Part shown: positions 31,139 to 39,374 of the stretch, in pieces
Numbering within the stretch: the first letter of the stretch is position 1
Layout: each line of letters begins with the position of its first letter
NCBI RefSeq assembly: GCF_002407205.1
Contig: NZ_CP023548.1
Coordinates: 1,078,501 to 1,142,500, forward strand
Length of the DNA: 64,000 nucleotides
Source of the DNA: Rhodobacter sp. CZR27
GTDB lineage: Bacteria; Pseudomonadota; Alphaproteobacteria; Rhodobacterales; Rhodobacteraceae
Direction: 5' to 3'
Made by a program: the position numbers and the translations under genes
The notes under the pieces: model-generated
Databases searched by the model: none
Told to the model about the DNA's origin: nothing
Seen by the model: only the letters and a program-made list of their open reading frames with translations

Positions 31139-31163
31139 AACGGAGGCGCGGGGCGAATGTTCC
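31139..31163 (-). promoter_or_regulatory. EcfG-type promoter, GGAAC-N16-CGTT
   Basis: On the minus strand GGAAC at 31163-31159 and CGTT at 31142-31139, both exact with a 16-base spacer, 65 bases before the ATG at 31074. Confidence 0.68.
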
Positions 31164-31220
31164 GGGCCTTTCCTGCCTCGCATCCCGGGTTATCCTTCCG
31201 TCGGCCACCGGAGGACCCTG

Positions 31221-31775
31221 ATGCAGTTCGATGCCGCCTTCTTCGCGCGCGACGCGGCCTCGGTCGCGGCGGACCTGATCGGGGCGCATCTCGAGGTGCG
31301 GGGGGCCGGCGGGCGCATCGTCGAGACCGAGGCCTATGCCCCGGACGATCCGGCCTCGCACAGCTACCGGGGTCCAACGGCGCGCAACGCGTCGATGTTC
31401 GGCCCGCCGGGCTGCGCCTATGTCTACCTGTCCTATGGCGTGCATCTCTGCCTCAACGTGGTCTGCGCACCCGGCCATGCCGTGCTGGTCCGGGCACTGG
31501 AGCCGAGCGAGGGCCTGCCCCAGATGGCGGCCCGACGCGGGATCGACGATCCGCGCCGGCTCTGCTCGGGGCCGGGCCGGATCGGACAGGCGCTCGGCCT
31601 GACGCTGGCCGATGACGGGACGCCCTTCGGCAGCCGGGGCTTCCTGTTGCGCCCCGGACCGCCGGCGGGCCATCATGAGATCCGCTGCGGGCCGCGCATC
31701 GGCCTCAGCCGGGCGACGGAGGTGCCCTGGAGGTTCGGCCTAGGCGGGTCGCCCTGCCTGAGCCGCCGGTTCTGA
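31221..31775 (+). CDS. 3-methyladenine DNA glycosylase (AAG/MPG family)
   Basis: This family removes alkylated or deaminated purines from DNA. The 184-residue product has the catalytic Glu region IVETEAYAPDDPASHSYRG, ARNASMFGPPGCAYVYLSYG with the intercalating Tyr and VLVRALEP, and the C-terminal GPGRIGQALGL. The length suits the bacterial enzyme. It is divergent from the secreted protein gene. Confidence 0.93.
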   Translation: MQFDAAFFARDAASVAADLIGAHLEVRGAGGRIVETEAYAPDDPASHSYRGPTARNASMFGPPGCAYVYLSYGVHLCLNVVCAPGHAVLVRALEPSEGLPQMAARRGIDDPRRLCSGPGRIGQALGLTLADDGTPFGSRGFLLRPGPPAGHHEIRCGPRIGLSRATEVPWRFGLGGSPCLSRRF

Positions 31776-31778
31776 GCC

Positions 31779-31804
31779 GGAACATTTCCGCGCCCCGCCG
31801 CCTT
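31779..31804 (+). promoter_or_regulatory. Candidate EcfG-type promoter, GGAAC-N17-CCTT
   Basis: Exact GGAAC and a three-of-four match to CGTT with a 17-base spacer, 46 bases before the ATG at 31851. It is weaker than the exact sites but properly placed. Confidence 0.4.
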
Positions 31805-31850
31805 GACGAAGGAAGGGACGCAGCCGCGTCCCAGGGAGAGGAGACCAGAG

Positions 31851-32012
31851 ATGAGAGACGAGATCGCCGCCGGCCCGAACGATCCTCCGGACCCCGATCC
31901 GATGCCGGAGCCCAATCCCTATCCGGATCCGATGCCGGATCCCGATCCGATCCAGCCCGGCGATCCGGACATCCCGGACCCGGGCGAGCAGACGCCGCCG
32001 ATCTATTCCTGA
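31851..32012 (+). CDS. Small Pro/Asp-rich repetitive protein
   Basis: A 53-residue protein with a very good ribosome site (GGAGAGGAG). After a short start (MRDEIAAGPNDPP) it is almost only Pro, Asp, Met, Tyr and Asn in a PxPxP pattern with repeated PDPMP units, ending TPPIYS. Such a chain would be extended and strongly acidic. There is no signal peptide or membrane segment. It lies in the stress-type gene region behind a GGAAC element. Function unknown; the low complexity makes homology search weak. Confidence 0.6.
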   Translation: MRDEIAAGPNDPPDPDPMPEPNPYPDPMPDPDPIQPGDPDIPDPGEQTPPIYS

Positions 32013-32075
32013 TCGCGCGGCATACCCTGCGGTCGCAAGGAAGCGGGGCGGACCGATGGTCCGCCCCGTTCCGCA

Positions 32076-33287
32076 TCACAGCACCTTGCTCGGGCGCGTC
32101 GGGTCGCTGCTGCTGCCCGACCCCGAAGCTCCGGTTCCGGACGATACGCCGGTCCCCGTGCTGCCCGTGCCGAAGGTTCCGGCACTCGTCCCCGTGCTGC
32201 CGGTGCTGGCCGAGCCAGTGCTGCCGGTGCCCGTGCTGCTGCTGCCTGCGCCCGTTTTCCCCGACATGCCGGACACCTGTTCCGGCGACTTCCCTTCTGA
32301 CGGGTGCAGCACCGGCTCGACCTGTGCCTTCGCCTCGGCGGCAGCGGCCTCCGCGACACGGCCCAGCTTCGAGCTGATGGTCTCGCCCTTCTCGGGAACC
32401 AGACCCTCGTCGCGGGCGGCATCGACGGCGGCGTCATAAGTGTGCCGCGCGGCCTGCATCGCCCGCTCGCGCAACTCGGCCGAGCTTGCCCGCGCCTCGT
32501 CCCAGAGCTGGTCGCGGGTGCGGCCCATCCAGCGGTCCTCGGTCCGGGTGCGGGGCATCGCGGCGCCGATCACCGCCCCAAGCGCCACCGCCGCCGCGCC
32601 GACGAGCAGCGGCTGCTGCTCCATCCGGTAGGCCATGCTGTCGCGCACCTGATGGGCCCCGCTCGAGGCGCGGTGCGCCCATTCCCCGGCGCGCTCACCG
32701 ATGCGGCCGGAGCGCGAGGACAACTCGTCGCGCCACTGGCCGGCACGGTGGTAGGTGTCCTCCCGCAGGCGGCCCGCCCGGTCGTGGAGGTCCTCGCGCA
32801 TGTGCGAGGCACGCTCGCGTGTGCCGGAGAAGGTATCCGACACCTTCTCGCCTGCGGAGTGCACCGCCTGGCCCACGCTCTCCGCGGCGTCGCCGACAGC
32901 GTGCTTGACCTTCGAGAACACGCCCTCGCGCCGGTCGTCCCGGTAGTCGCTGCCGCCATAGGGATCATAGGTGGACGAGCCCGACCAGTCCGGCCGCCGG
33001 TCGTCCCAATCATCGTCATGGGCGCTGCGGCGACCCGAGGACGAACCGCCCCCGAAAGCAAGCCAGGCAAGGCCGAGGCCGATCATGCCCAGGGCAACGG
33101 GATTGTCGCGCACCTGCCGCCCGGCGGTGTGCATGATGCCGCGGACGTCCTCGACGCCCACGAAATGCGCAAGGTCGTCGACAAGCTGGTTGACCGACAT
33201 GCGCTCCTTCAGCGCGTCGAGCGTGCTTTCGACCCGGGCGCGGTTTTCTTCCACTTCGCGTTCGATGTGATCAGGGGTGTCGGTCAT
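32076..33287 (-). CDS. DUF3618-domain membrane-associated protein with Ser/Thr/Gly-rich tail
   Basis: A 403-residue protein. Residues 1-75 form a DUF3618 domain (HIEREVEENRARVESTLDAL, then a short hydrophobic span GMIGLGLAWLAFG). The middle is charged and helical (SVGQAVHSAGEKVSDTFSGT; RERASHMRED), like plant LEA/ElaB-type stress proteins, with a second hydrophobic span VGAAAVALGAVIGAAM. The tail is a Gly/Ser/Thr repeat of GTGSTGS-like units. It is the last gene of a three-gene operon: its ATG overlaps the preceding stop (TGATG). It is probably an envelope-associated stress protein. Confidence 0.8.
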   Translation of the reverse strand: MTDTPDHIEREVEENRARVESTLDALKERMSVNQLVDDLAHFVGVEDVRGIMHTAGRQVRDNPVALGMIGLGLAWLAFGGGSSSGRRSAHDDDWDDRRPDWSGSSTYDPYGGSDYRDDRREGVFSKVKHAVGDAAESVGQAVHSAGEKVSDTFSGTRERASHMREDLHDRAGRLREDTYHRAGQWRDELSSRSGRIGERAGEWAHRASSGAHQVRDSMAYRMEQQPLLVGAAAVALGAVIGAAMPRTRTEDRWMGRTRDQLWDEARASSAELRERAMQAARHTYDAAVDAARDEGLVPEKGETISSKLGRVAEAAAAEAKAQVEPVLHPSEGKSPEQVSGMSGKTGAGSSSTGTGSTGSASTGSTGTSAGTFGTGSTGTGVSSGTGASGSGSSSDPTRPSKVL

Positions 33288-33688
33288 CAGATCTGCTCCC
33301 GTGCAAGCCGCGCGTCGCGGCTGGTCTGTTCGATGGTGCGCTCGGGCACCAGGCGCGCGGCGGTCATGTCCTTGCGGCCGCGGGCGATCAGCAGTCCGCC
33401 GATCGCCGCAAGGCCGACGCCGACGATCAGCGAGGCCCAGGCGGGCCCGACCCATTCGGCCAGCAGGACCACCAGCGCCTGGACCAGCACGATCAGCGCT
33501 ACAAGAAGAAGGATGGCGCCGGCGGCGATCAGTTCGGCGCCAACGGCCACGCTGCGGCCCGCCTCGGCGATCTCGGCCCGGACAAGCCGGCCCTCGCTGC
33601 GCACGAGGCCCGAGACATCGCGGACAAGGTCGCCGAGCAGGTCGGCGAAGGACCGGTCATCCGCATACGGTCGCTTAGGCGCTTCCAT
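33287..33688 (-). CDS. Phage-holin-like (Actinobacterial holin-X/DUF1469) membrane protein
   Basis: A 133-residue protein with a helical start (SFADLLGDLVRDVSGLVRSE) and two membrane spans separated by a short turn (about 52-77 and 81-101), the layout of the holin-superfamily III group. In alphaproteobacteria such genes sit beside DUF3618 and ElaB-like genes and are not phage-derived. It overlaps the upstream gene by 14 bases and the downstream gene by 1, so translation is coupled. Confidence 0.8.
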   Translation of the reverse strand: MEAPKRPYADDRSFADLLGDLVRDVSGLVRSEGRLVRAEIAEAGRSVAVGAELIAAGAILLLVALIVLVQALVVLLAEWVGPAWASLIVGVGLAAIGGLLIARGRKDMTAARLVPERTIEQTSRDARLAREQI

Positions 33689-34694
33689 CTTTGTCCTCCG
33701 TCGTGCCCGCCTGGCCCACGCCCCGCTTCATCTTGTCGAAGTCGGGCGAGGAGGAGCCGCCCGTCGCGGACGTGCTGCCCGAGCCGAGGTTGCGCGCCTC
33801 TCCCTCGCCCATCCGGCCCGCCGCCGAACCCGTGCCGGCGGAGGCCATGGACGAGCCGTCGGACGCGGCGAAGGCCCCGGTTCCCGAACCGCGCGTGCCG
33901 GTGCCCTGGCCCGAGGGATTGCCCGCACCTGCCGCCGTGCCGGCCACGCCCGTGCCCGAGGGCAACTCGTCCGCCCCGCGGTAGCCCGAACCGGTCCGGC
34001 CCATGCCGGCCTGGCCCTGCGCACCCTGGCCGAACCTGCTCCGGTCGCCGAAGTCCTGCCCGCCACGGGCCGAGCCGGTGCCGAAGCCCTGCCCACCGTA
34101 GTTCGACGCAGCATGGCCTGACCCCGTGCGGCCGAAGTCGCCACGGGTGCCGGAGCCCGAGCCCATCCTGCGCCGGTCTTCGTCCCACTCGTCGCTCTGA
34201 TGCCGCGGCGACGAGGACGACACGAGGAACCGGCCGAGCGCGAGGCCCGCGAACAGCGCGCCGGCGACGAAAAGCGCCGGATTCTCGCGGCCGAAGCGCG
34301 AGACCGCGCCGGTGAGGTCCTCGGTCGAGCGATGGCGCATCCGGTCGGCAAGATCGTCAAGCGTGTCGATCGCCTGATGGATCAGCCGCGGCGGTGTCGG
34401 CGCATCGTCGCGCCGCTCGGCTTCCTCGGCCCCCTTGCGCATCGACTGCGCGAGGCCGTGCAGGTTGTCGCAGAGTTCGTCCTTCCTCTTGTCCATCTCG
34501 TCCATCACGATGCGCGAGACGCTGCTGCGTGCATGCCGCGCCTCGGAGCGCGCCCGGTCGGCAGCGCCGGAGACGCGCTCGCGTGCATCGTCCATCTCGC
34601 GACGGGCGGCCTCTCGCGCGCTGTCGACGATGCCCGGACGGCCCGACTGTGCCGAGGTGCTCCCCGGGCCGGTCGTCGTGTTCTCGGTCTGCAT
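33675..34694 (-). CDS. Membrane-associated protein with helical N-terminus and Gly-rich tail
   Basis: A 339-residue protein. The first about 130 residues are charged amphipathic helix (DSAREAARREMDDARERVSG; ADRARSEARHAR). One hydrophobic span follows (NPALFVAGALFAGLALGRFLV), then a long Gly/Ser/Thr/Arg-rich low-complexity tail with FGRTGSG- and GTGTRGS-like units. The layout resembles ElaB/CsbD-like membrane stress proteins with an added disordered region. It is the first gene of the operon; the ATG at 34694 has GAGGAG upstream and a GGAAC-type promoter lies 60 bases before it. Function unknown. Confidence 0.75.
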   Translation of the reverse strand: MQTENTTTGPGSTSAQSGRPGIVDSAREAARREMDDARERVSGAADRARSEARHARSSVSRIVMDEMDKRKDELCDNLHGLAQSMRKGAEEAERRDDAPTPPRLIHQAIDTLDDLADRMRHRSTEDLTGAVSRFGRENPALFVAGALFAGLALGRFLVSSSSPRHQSDEWDEDRRRMGSGSGTRGDFGRTGSGHAASNYGGQGFGTGSARGGQDFGDRSRFGQGAQGQAGMGRTGSGYRGADELPSGTGVAGTAAGAGNPSGQGTGTRGSGTGAFAASDGSSMASAGTGSAAGRMGEGEARNLGSGSTSATGGSSSPDFDKMKRGVGQAGTTEDKDGSA

Positions 34695-34752
34695 CTTGAT
34701 CTCCTCGCGATTGCTGGATGCGGGCCGGTCGGTGCCGGACCTGTCGCCAAGA

Positions 34753-34778
34753 AACATGCCCCGCGCGGCATTTGTTCC
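34753..34778 (-). promoter_or_regulatory. EcfG-type promoter, GGAAC-N17-TGTT, of the three-gene envelope operon
   Basis: On the minus strand an exact GGAAC (34778-34774) and TGTT (34756-34753), three of four bases of CGTT, with a 17-base spacer. Confidence 0.5.
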
Positions 34779-34826
34779 GTCGCAGGCCGGGCCTCCTCCG
34801 CAACCCGCCTCGGCGCATCGGGTGCG

Positions 34827-34851
34827 GGAACCAACCGGAGCCGTGACGGTT
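34827..34851 (+). promoter_or_regulatory. EcfG-type promoter, GGAAC-N16-GGTT
   Basis: An exact GGAAC (34827-34831) and GGTT (34848-34851), three of four bases of CGTT, 16-base spacer, 35 bases before the ATG at 34886. It is back to back with the divergent promoter at 34753-34778. Confidence 0.5.
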
Positions 34852-34885
34852 GGATCGCGATTTCCGATGGATGAAGGAGGGCCGC

Positions 34886-35383
34886 ATGGCCGACAGGAAA
34901 CTTGCCCGGACCGATCCGAAGGCCCTGCTCTGGAAGGAGCTCGGGTCGGTGCGTGCCGGAATGCTCGGCTTGGTCGGGTCCGGCCAGCACATGCAGCCGA
35001 TGGCGCATCATGCCGACGAGGAGGGCGGCCGGATCTGGTTCCTGACCAAGCGCAGCACCGATCTGTTCCGGGCGGTCGGGCCCGGCAGCACGGCGCATTT
35101 CTGCGTGATCTCGAAGGATCAGGATTTCCATGCCTGCATGTCCGGGCCGCTGACCGCCGAGATGGACCGCGCGAGGCTCGACGAGATGTGGAACGCGGTC
35201 AATGCCGCCTGGTTCGAGGGCAAGGACGATCCGGATCTGGCCATGCTGGCGCTGACCCTGAAGAGTGCGGCGATCTGGGCCTCGACCGACTCGACGGCGC
35301 GTTTTGCCTACGAGATCGCCAAGGCGAACCTGACTGACGACATGCCCGACGTCGGCGTGCACAACATCGTGGAATTCGTCTGA
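34886..35383 (+). CDS. General stress protein of the pyridoxamine 5'-phosphate oxidase-like fold
   Basis: A 165-residue split-barrel protein like B. subtilis GS26/YdaG and its relatives. It starts with a short helix (DPKALLWKELGSVRAGMLGL) and shows GGRIWFLTKRSTDLFRAVG, AHFCVISKDQDFHACMSGPL and a middle acidic helix (WNAVNAAWFEGKDDPD). Family members bind FMN or FAD. The ATG at 34886 has AAGGAGG upstream; the frame runs 12 codons further back without a site. Its promoter-like element supports stress control. Substrate unknown. Confidence 0.88.
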   Translation: MADRKLARTDPKALLWKELGSVRAGMLGLVGSGQHMQPMAHHADEEGGRIWFLTKRSTDLFRAVGPGSTAHFCVISKDQDFHACMSGPLTAEMDRARLDEMWNAVNAAWFEGKDDPDLAMLALTLKSAAIWASTDSTARFAYEIAKANLTDDMPDVGVHNIVEFV

Positions 35384-35403
35384 CGAATTTGCGCGGGGGC
35401 CGC

Positions 35404-35429
35404 GGAACCGGCCCGGAACCCGCCGCGTT
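35404..35429 (+). promoter_or_regulatory. EcfG-type promoter, GGAAC-N17-CGTT
   Basis: Exact GGAAC (35404-35408) and exact CGTT (35426-35429) with a 17-base spacer, 24 bases before the ATG at 35454. Confidence 0.65.
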
Positions 35430-35453
35430 GGGCGGCGGAGAAGGAGGGTGACA

Positions 35454-35657
35454 ATGGCATATTCTCTTGGAGTTCTCGTCTTTCTGGGTCTGCTTGCCGT
35501 CTGCTGGTTCGGCTTCATGTCTGCCGAACGTCAGTCCCGGCATGTTCACGCTCGCAACCCCGCGGCCGAGCCCCCGACAACGAACCGACCGTCGGCGGCC
35601 TCCCCGCCGCCGGCTGCACCCGGGACCACTGGCACGACCCCGACCGAGGGCGTCTGA
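35454..35657 (+). CDS. Small single-span membrane protein with Pro/Thr-rich tail
   Basis: A 67-residue protein: one N-terminal membrane span (LGVLVFLGLLAVCWFGFMSA, about residues 5-24) and a disordered tail rich in Pro, Ala and Thr. The ATG at 35454 has AAGGAGG upstream, and an exact stress-type promoter lies immediately before. No known domain; function unknown. Confidence 0.7.
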   Translation: MAYSLGVLVFLGLLAVCWFGFMSAERQSRHVHARNPAAEPPTTNRPSAASPPPAAPGTTGTTPTEGV

Positions 35658-35664
35658 GGGTCTA

Positions 35665-35695
35665 GGACCCGGACGTCTGCCCCACATCCGGGTCC
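35665..35695 (+). terminator. Terminator-like hairpin after the 67-residue protein gene
   Basis: A 9-bp perfect stem (GGACCCGGA/TCCGGGTCC) with a 13-base loop starts 7 bases after the stop. There is no T tract. Confidence 0.6.
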
Positions 35696-35851
35696 CGGAG
35701 CGCAGCCTTCCCCCGGAGGATGCGCTCCAACTTTTTTCCAAGCCTGCCCATTCCGTCCGGAAGCTCCCTGTCCTTGCCGGACCTTGCCTCTCGCCATTGC
35801 CCCGGCGGCCGCGCGCCCTAGCATCCGGGTGTCACGAGTCGAGGAGGTCCG

Positions 35852-36268
35852 ATGCCCCTGCCGGAAGAGGTCGCACAGGATCCGGCGCCCGGTGCCGGCA
35901 AGGCCGAGGAGGCGCTGCTGGTCGCAGCTCTGGGTGCCATCGAGCGCGGGTTGCTGGTGATGGTCGCGCTGCTGACGCTTGCCGCAACCGCCATCGAGAT
36001 CTGGTCCATTGCCATGCGATGGAGCGTGAACCTGGGCGACATCCTGCTGATGTTCCTCTATACCGAGGTCATCGCCATGGTCGCGGTGTTCTACACCGGC
36101 AAGGGTCTGCCCTTCGTCTATCCGATCTTCATCGCCATCACGGCGCTCGCGCGGCTGATCGTGCTGCAGGGCAAGGACATGGACCCGCAGAACATCGTGC
36201 TCGAGGCTTCGGCAATCCTCTTGCTGTCGGTCGCCGCAGTGGTGCTGCTTCGCCTCGCCCGCCGGTGA
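35852..36268 (+). CDS. PsiE-family (phosphate-starvation-inducible) membrane protein
   Basis: A 138-residue protein with four membrane spans (about 33-54, 65-82, 86-103, 117-134). PsiE marks are FLYTEVIAMVAVFYTGKGLPF and IFIAITALARLIVLQGKD. PsiE proteins are small inner-membrane proteins of unknown mechanism, induced by phosphate starvation in E. coli. No Pho box was recognised in the 200 bases upstream. ATG with GAGGAGG upstream. Confidence 0.85.
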   Translation: MPLPEEVAQDPAPGAGKAEEALLVAALGAIERGLLVMVALLTLAATAIEIWSIAMRWSVNLGDILLMFLYTEVIAMVAVFYTGKGLPFVYPIFIAITALARLIVLQGKDMDPQNIVLEASAILLLSVAAVVLLRLARR

Positions 36269-36308
36269 CCCGGGCCGGGGCCATCCGGCACGGTGAGGCG
36301 GCGGCGGA

Positions 36309-37403
36309 TCAGGCCGCGCCGCGGGCGAAGTCGGGGAACATGGCGGCCATTGCCGCGGGGTTTGCGGCACAGATCCCGCGCTCGGTGATCAGGCCGGTCA
36401 CGAGACCCGCCGGCGTCACGTCGAAGGCCGGGTTGCGTGCCCCGGTCCCGTCGGGCGAGATCTGCACCGAGAGGATGCTGCCGTCCGGTCCCTTGCCCTG
36501 CACATGTGTGACTTCCGACGCCGCGCGCTCCTCGATCGGGATCTCCTTCACGCCGTCGCGCACCGTCCAGTCAATGGTTGGCGAGGGCAGGGCTACATAG
36601 AACGGCACGCCGTTCGCCCGGGCCGCAAGGGCCTTCAGATAGGTGCCGATCTTGTTGCAGACATCGCCGTTGGCGGTCGTGCGGTCGGTGCCGACGATCA
36701 CCATGTCCACCTCGCCGTGCTGCATCAGGTGACCGCCGGCATTGTCCACGATCAGGTCGTGGCTCACCCCGTGCGAGTTCATCTCCCACGCGGTCAGCAG
36801 GGCCCCCTGGTTGCGCGGCCGCGTCTCGTCCACGAACACATGCACATCGATCCCGGCCTCGAGCGCGTGATAGATCGGCGAGGTCGCGGTGCCCCAGTCC
36901 ACCGTGGCGAGCCATCCCGCGTTGCAATGCGTCAGGATGTTCACCCGGCCCTGCTTGCGCGCCGCGATCTCGCGGATGATCGACAGGCCGTGCTCGCCGA
37001 TGCGGCGGTTGATCTCCACATCCTCGTCGCAGATCTCGGCGGCACGCTTCGCCGCCGCAGCCGCACGCTGCCCCACGGGCAGCGGGGCAAGCAGACGCTT
37101 CATCTCGTTCAGTGCCCAGCGCAGGTTGATCGCCGTGGGGCGCGTCTCGTGCAGCACGTCCCAGGTCTCGGCGAGCGAGGCATCCGAAGGGTCCGCGGCC
37201 ATCTGCACTGCCATGCCCCAGGCCGCGGTGGCCCCGATCAGCGGCGCGCCGCGCACCCACATGTCGCGGATCGCCGCGGCGAAATCGGCCCGCGTCTCCA
37301 GCGCGACGATGCGCAACTCATGCGGCAGCCAGCGCTGGTCGATGATGCGGACCTGGCCCTCTTCGAACCAGATCGAGCGGAATGGGGTGCCGTTGATCTT
37401 CAA
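36309..37403 (-). CDS. mtnA: S-methyl-5-thioribose-1-phosphate isomerase
   Basis: MtnA converts methylthioribose-1-phosphate to methylthioribulose-1-phosphate in methionine salvage; in purple bacteria it also feeds the anaerobic MTA-isoprenoid or RuBisCO-like shunts. The 364-residue product shows the family elements [18 protein letters not shown], the catalytic Cys in [20 protein letters not shown] and the Asp in [21 protein letters not shown]. No mtnB/D/E neighbours lie in the window. Confidence 0.95.
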   Translation of the reverse strand: MKINGTPFRSIWFEEGQVRIIDQRWLPHELRIVALETRADFAAAIRDMWVRGAPLIGATAAWGMAVQMAADPSDASLAETWDVLHETRPTAINLRWALNEMKRLLAPLPVGQRAAAAAKRAAEICDEDVEINRRIGEHGLSIIREIAARKQGRVNILTHCNAGWLATVDWGTATSPIYHALEAGIDVHVFVDETRPRNQGALLTAWEMNSHGVSHDLIVDNAGGHLMQHGEVDMVIVGTDRTTANGDVCNKIGTYLKALAARANGVPFYVALPSPTIDWTVRDGVKEIPIEERAASEVTHVQGKGPDGSILSVQISPDGTGARNPAFDVTPAGLVTGLITERGICAANPAAMAAMFPDFARGAA

Positions 37404-37556
37404 GGGGGGCCTCCGGTCAGTCGCGAAGCGGGAATGGCATGCCGCGCCAGATGGCCCCGCGCCATGGCCGAGGTCAAGGCGGCGCGGCCCGGGCGCGACG
37501 ATCCGCGCGGCTGTCGCAGGACCCGAGTTGCCGTCAGACCGCGGCAGGACGCCCGG

Positions 37557-37985
37557 TCAGTTCACCTTGCGCTGCGCGACGAAAGGCAGGGGGGCGACCG
37601 GCACGCCATCCTCGAGCAGCCGTCGCGCCTCCTCCAGCTTCGCCTCACCGTAGATCGAGCGCTCCGGGGCGTCTCCCGTGTGGATCTTCCGTGCTTCCGA
37701 GGCGAAGTTCATCCCGACATATTCGGAATTCTCCTCGATCTGGCGGCGCAGCGCCTGGAACGCCTGCTCGATGCCGGAGGTCGGGGTGGAAAGCGGCCGG
37801 GGTTCCGGGGCGGCCTTGCGCGCCGGACGGACCGCGGGAGCCATCAGGACCTTGCTCACGTCCGTCGAGCCGCAGACCGGGCAGGACACCCGACCCGCGC
37901 CGGTCAGGCTGTCATAGGCATCGGCCGACTGGAACCAGCTTTCGAAGCCGTGTCCGGCGGCGCATCGCAGTGAGTAGCGGATCAT
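37557..37985 (-). CDS. DUF1178 family protein
   Basis: A 142-residue protein opening MIRYSLRCAAGHGFESWFQS, the DUF1178 start, with a second cysteine pair in VSCPVCGSTDVSKVLMAPAV that could make a small zinc ribbon with Cys8. The C terminus is helical (QAFQALRRQIEENSEYVG). Function unknown. It lies 70 bases downstream of the NUDIX gene, the usual neighbour of DUF1178 genes in this group. Confidence 0.87.
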   Translation of the reverse strand: MIRYSLRCAAGHGFESWFQSADAYDSLTGAGRVSCPVCGSTDVSKVLMAPAVRPARKAAPEPRPLSTPTSGIEQAFQALRRQIEENSEYVGMNFASEARKIHTGDAPERSIYGEAKLEEARRLLEDGVPVAPLPFVAQRKVN

Positions 37986-38055
37986 GTCGGCACCCGGTGA
38001 AGGTGGCGGAAGGTCGGCCACCCATCCTTGCAGGTAAACGTCCCGCGGACGAGCT

Positions 38056-38565
38056 TCAATGGGATCGCAGCGGCAAACTGTCCGGCGTGCCGGCCCCCTC
38101 GGGCGCGAAGTGCAGCAGGATCTCGCGCAGCTCCGGCTCGGCCACCTTCCGGGCGGCCTTGTCGGGGCTGAACCACTTGCGCTTGCGTTGCCCGCGCTCG
38201 GGGAAGGCATCAAGCATCTCGCTGACCCGGAGGGGAAAGACCGCCACGTCGCACAGCACGTCGGCCGAGGTCTTGAGCAGCTTGCGGTAGCTGAAGCGGC
38301 CCAGCGGGCGATGATCGACCTCGCCGCGGATGCCGGCTTCCTCCCAGGCTTCCTGCGCTGCCGATTCGGCATCATCCAGGCCCTCGATCCGGCCGCCCTT
38401 CGGGATGACCCAGCGCCCGGTGTCGCGGCTGGTGATGAGAAGGACCAGCACCTTCCCGCCCTCGGCCCGCCAGCAGACCGCGCCGCATTGCGCGCGCGTC
38501 GCCGCGGGGGCGGCTGCCGTTCCGGTCGATGTATCCTGCGCCATTCCGAACTGCCCGTCGTCCAT
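38056..38565 (-). CDS. NUDIX hydrolase
   Basis: A 169-residue protein with a Nudix box in the segment IPKGGRIEGLDDAESAAQEA plus WEEAGI. The box is atypical: the first Glu (G-x5-E) is Leu and the Arg of REU is Gln, while the metal-binding EExG is intact. This variant looks like the diphosphoinositol-phosphate-type NUDIX enzymes common in Rhodobacterales. The substrate is unknown. ATG at 38565 has GGGAGAGG upstream; a longer frame above it is not coding. Confidence 0.87.
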   Translation of the reverse strand: MDDGQFGMAQDTSTGTAAAPAATRAQCGAVCWRAEGGKVLVLLITSRDTGRWVIPKGGRIEGLDDAESAAQEAWEEAGIRGEVDHRPLGRFSYRKLLKTSADVLCDVAVFPLRVSEMLDAFPERGQRKRKWFSPDKAARKVAEPELREILLHFAPEGAGTPDSLPLRSH

Positions 38566-38843
38566 CAGCCTCTCCCGCCGGGAGCCGCGTCCCGGTTCTA
38601 ATGTTGTCCCGCCGCTCCGGCCATGCGCGCCGGAACCCTCGACCCGTGGCCGGACCCAACGCGGGAGCGTTCCGGAAGTTCGGGAAGTCTGGCACGCAGC
38701 ACCGGAAAAACCCACCAGGAAAGACGACCGAATGTCGCAGATTTGACGAAACGCCGGTTCCATCTATGCTCTCGGGGCAGGCGGCGCATCTCCTGCCGCT
38801 CCGCGCGCCTCCGGATGAGGCGCTTTCGTGCCGGAACACCGCC

Positions 38844-39374
38844 ATGACTGTCCGAACCGCCCTTGCGCTTTGCGCCGCCCTCGTGCCGACGCTTGCCCTT
38901 GCCGCCGGTCCGCCGCCGGCCCGCTTCGCCTCGATCGACGGAGGCGAGATCCGGCTGGACCAGCTTCGCGAACGCGGGCCGGTGCTGGTGGTCAACACCG
39001 CCTCGCTTTGCGGCTTCACGCCGCAATACGACGACCTGCAGGCGCTGTGGGACCGCTACGGCCCGCGCGGGCTGACGGTGCTGGCCGTCCCCTCCGACGA
39101 CTTCGAGCAGGAGCTGGGCACCGAGGGCGAGGTGCGCGATTTCTGCGCAACGAACTTCGACCTTACGATCCCGATGACGACGATCACCCGCGTGAAGGGC
39201 GAGGCCGCGCATCCATTCTATCGCTGGCTGGCCGACGAGCATGGCGTGGTGCCGGGCTGGAACTTCCACAAGGTCCTGCTCGACCGCGAGGGGGATGTCG
39301 TGGCCTCGTGGGCCTCGCCGGTGCGGCCGACCTCGCGCACGATCACCGACCGGATCGAGGCCCTGCTGCCGTGA
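38844..39374 (+). CDS. Exported glutathione peroxidase-family protein
   Basis: A 176-residue thiol peroxidase with a signal peptide (ALALCAALVPTLALAAGPP). The catalytic Cys is in VVNTASLCGFTPQYDDLQAL, the Gln in AVPSDDFEQELG-like region is partly changed, and the Trp-Asn pair is in GWNFHKVLLD. Periplasmic Gpx proteins usually reduce hydroperoxides with thioredoxin-like partners. Its stop overlaps the GTG start of the next gene (GTGA), so it heads the gpx-HDAC-thpR operon. The ribosome site is weak. Confidence 0.87.
   Translation: MTVRTALALCAALVPTLALAAGPPPARFASIDGGEIRLDQLRERGPVLVVNTASLCGFTPQYDDLQALWDRYGPRGLTVLAVPSDDFEQELGTEGEVRDFCATNFDLTIPMTTITRVKGEAAHPFYRWLADEHGVVPGWNFHKVLLDREGDVVASWASPVRPTSRTITDRIEALLP

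Noticed and set aside
33287..33688. Holin as a sign of prophage
   Set aside because: No other phage genes are nearby and this holin-like family is commonly chromosomal beside DUF3618-type genes.
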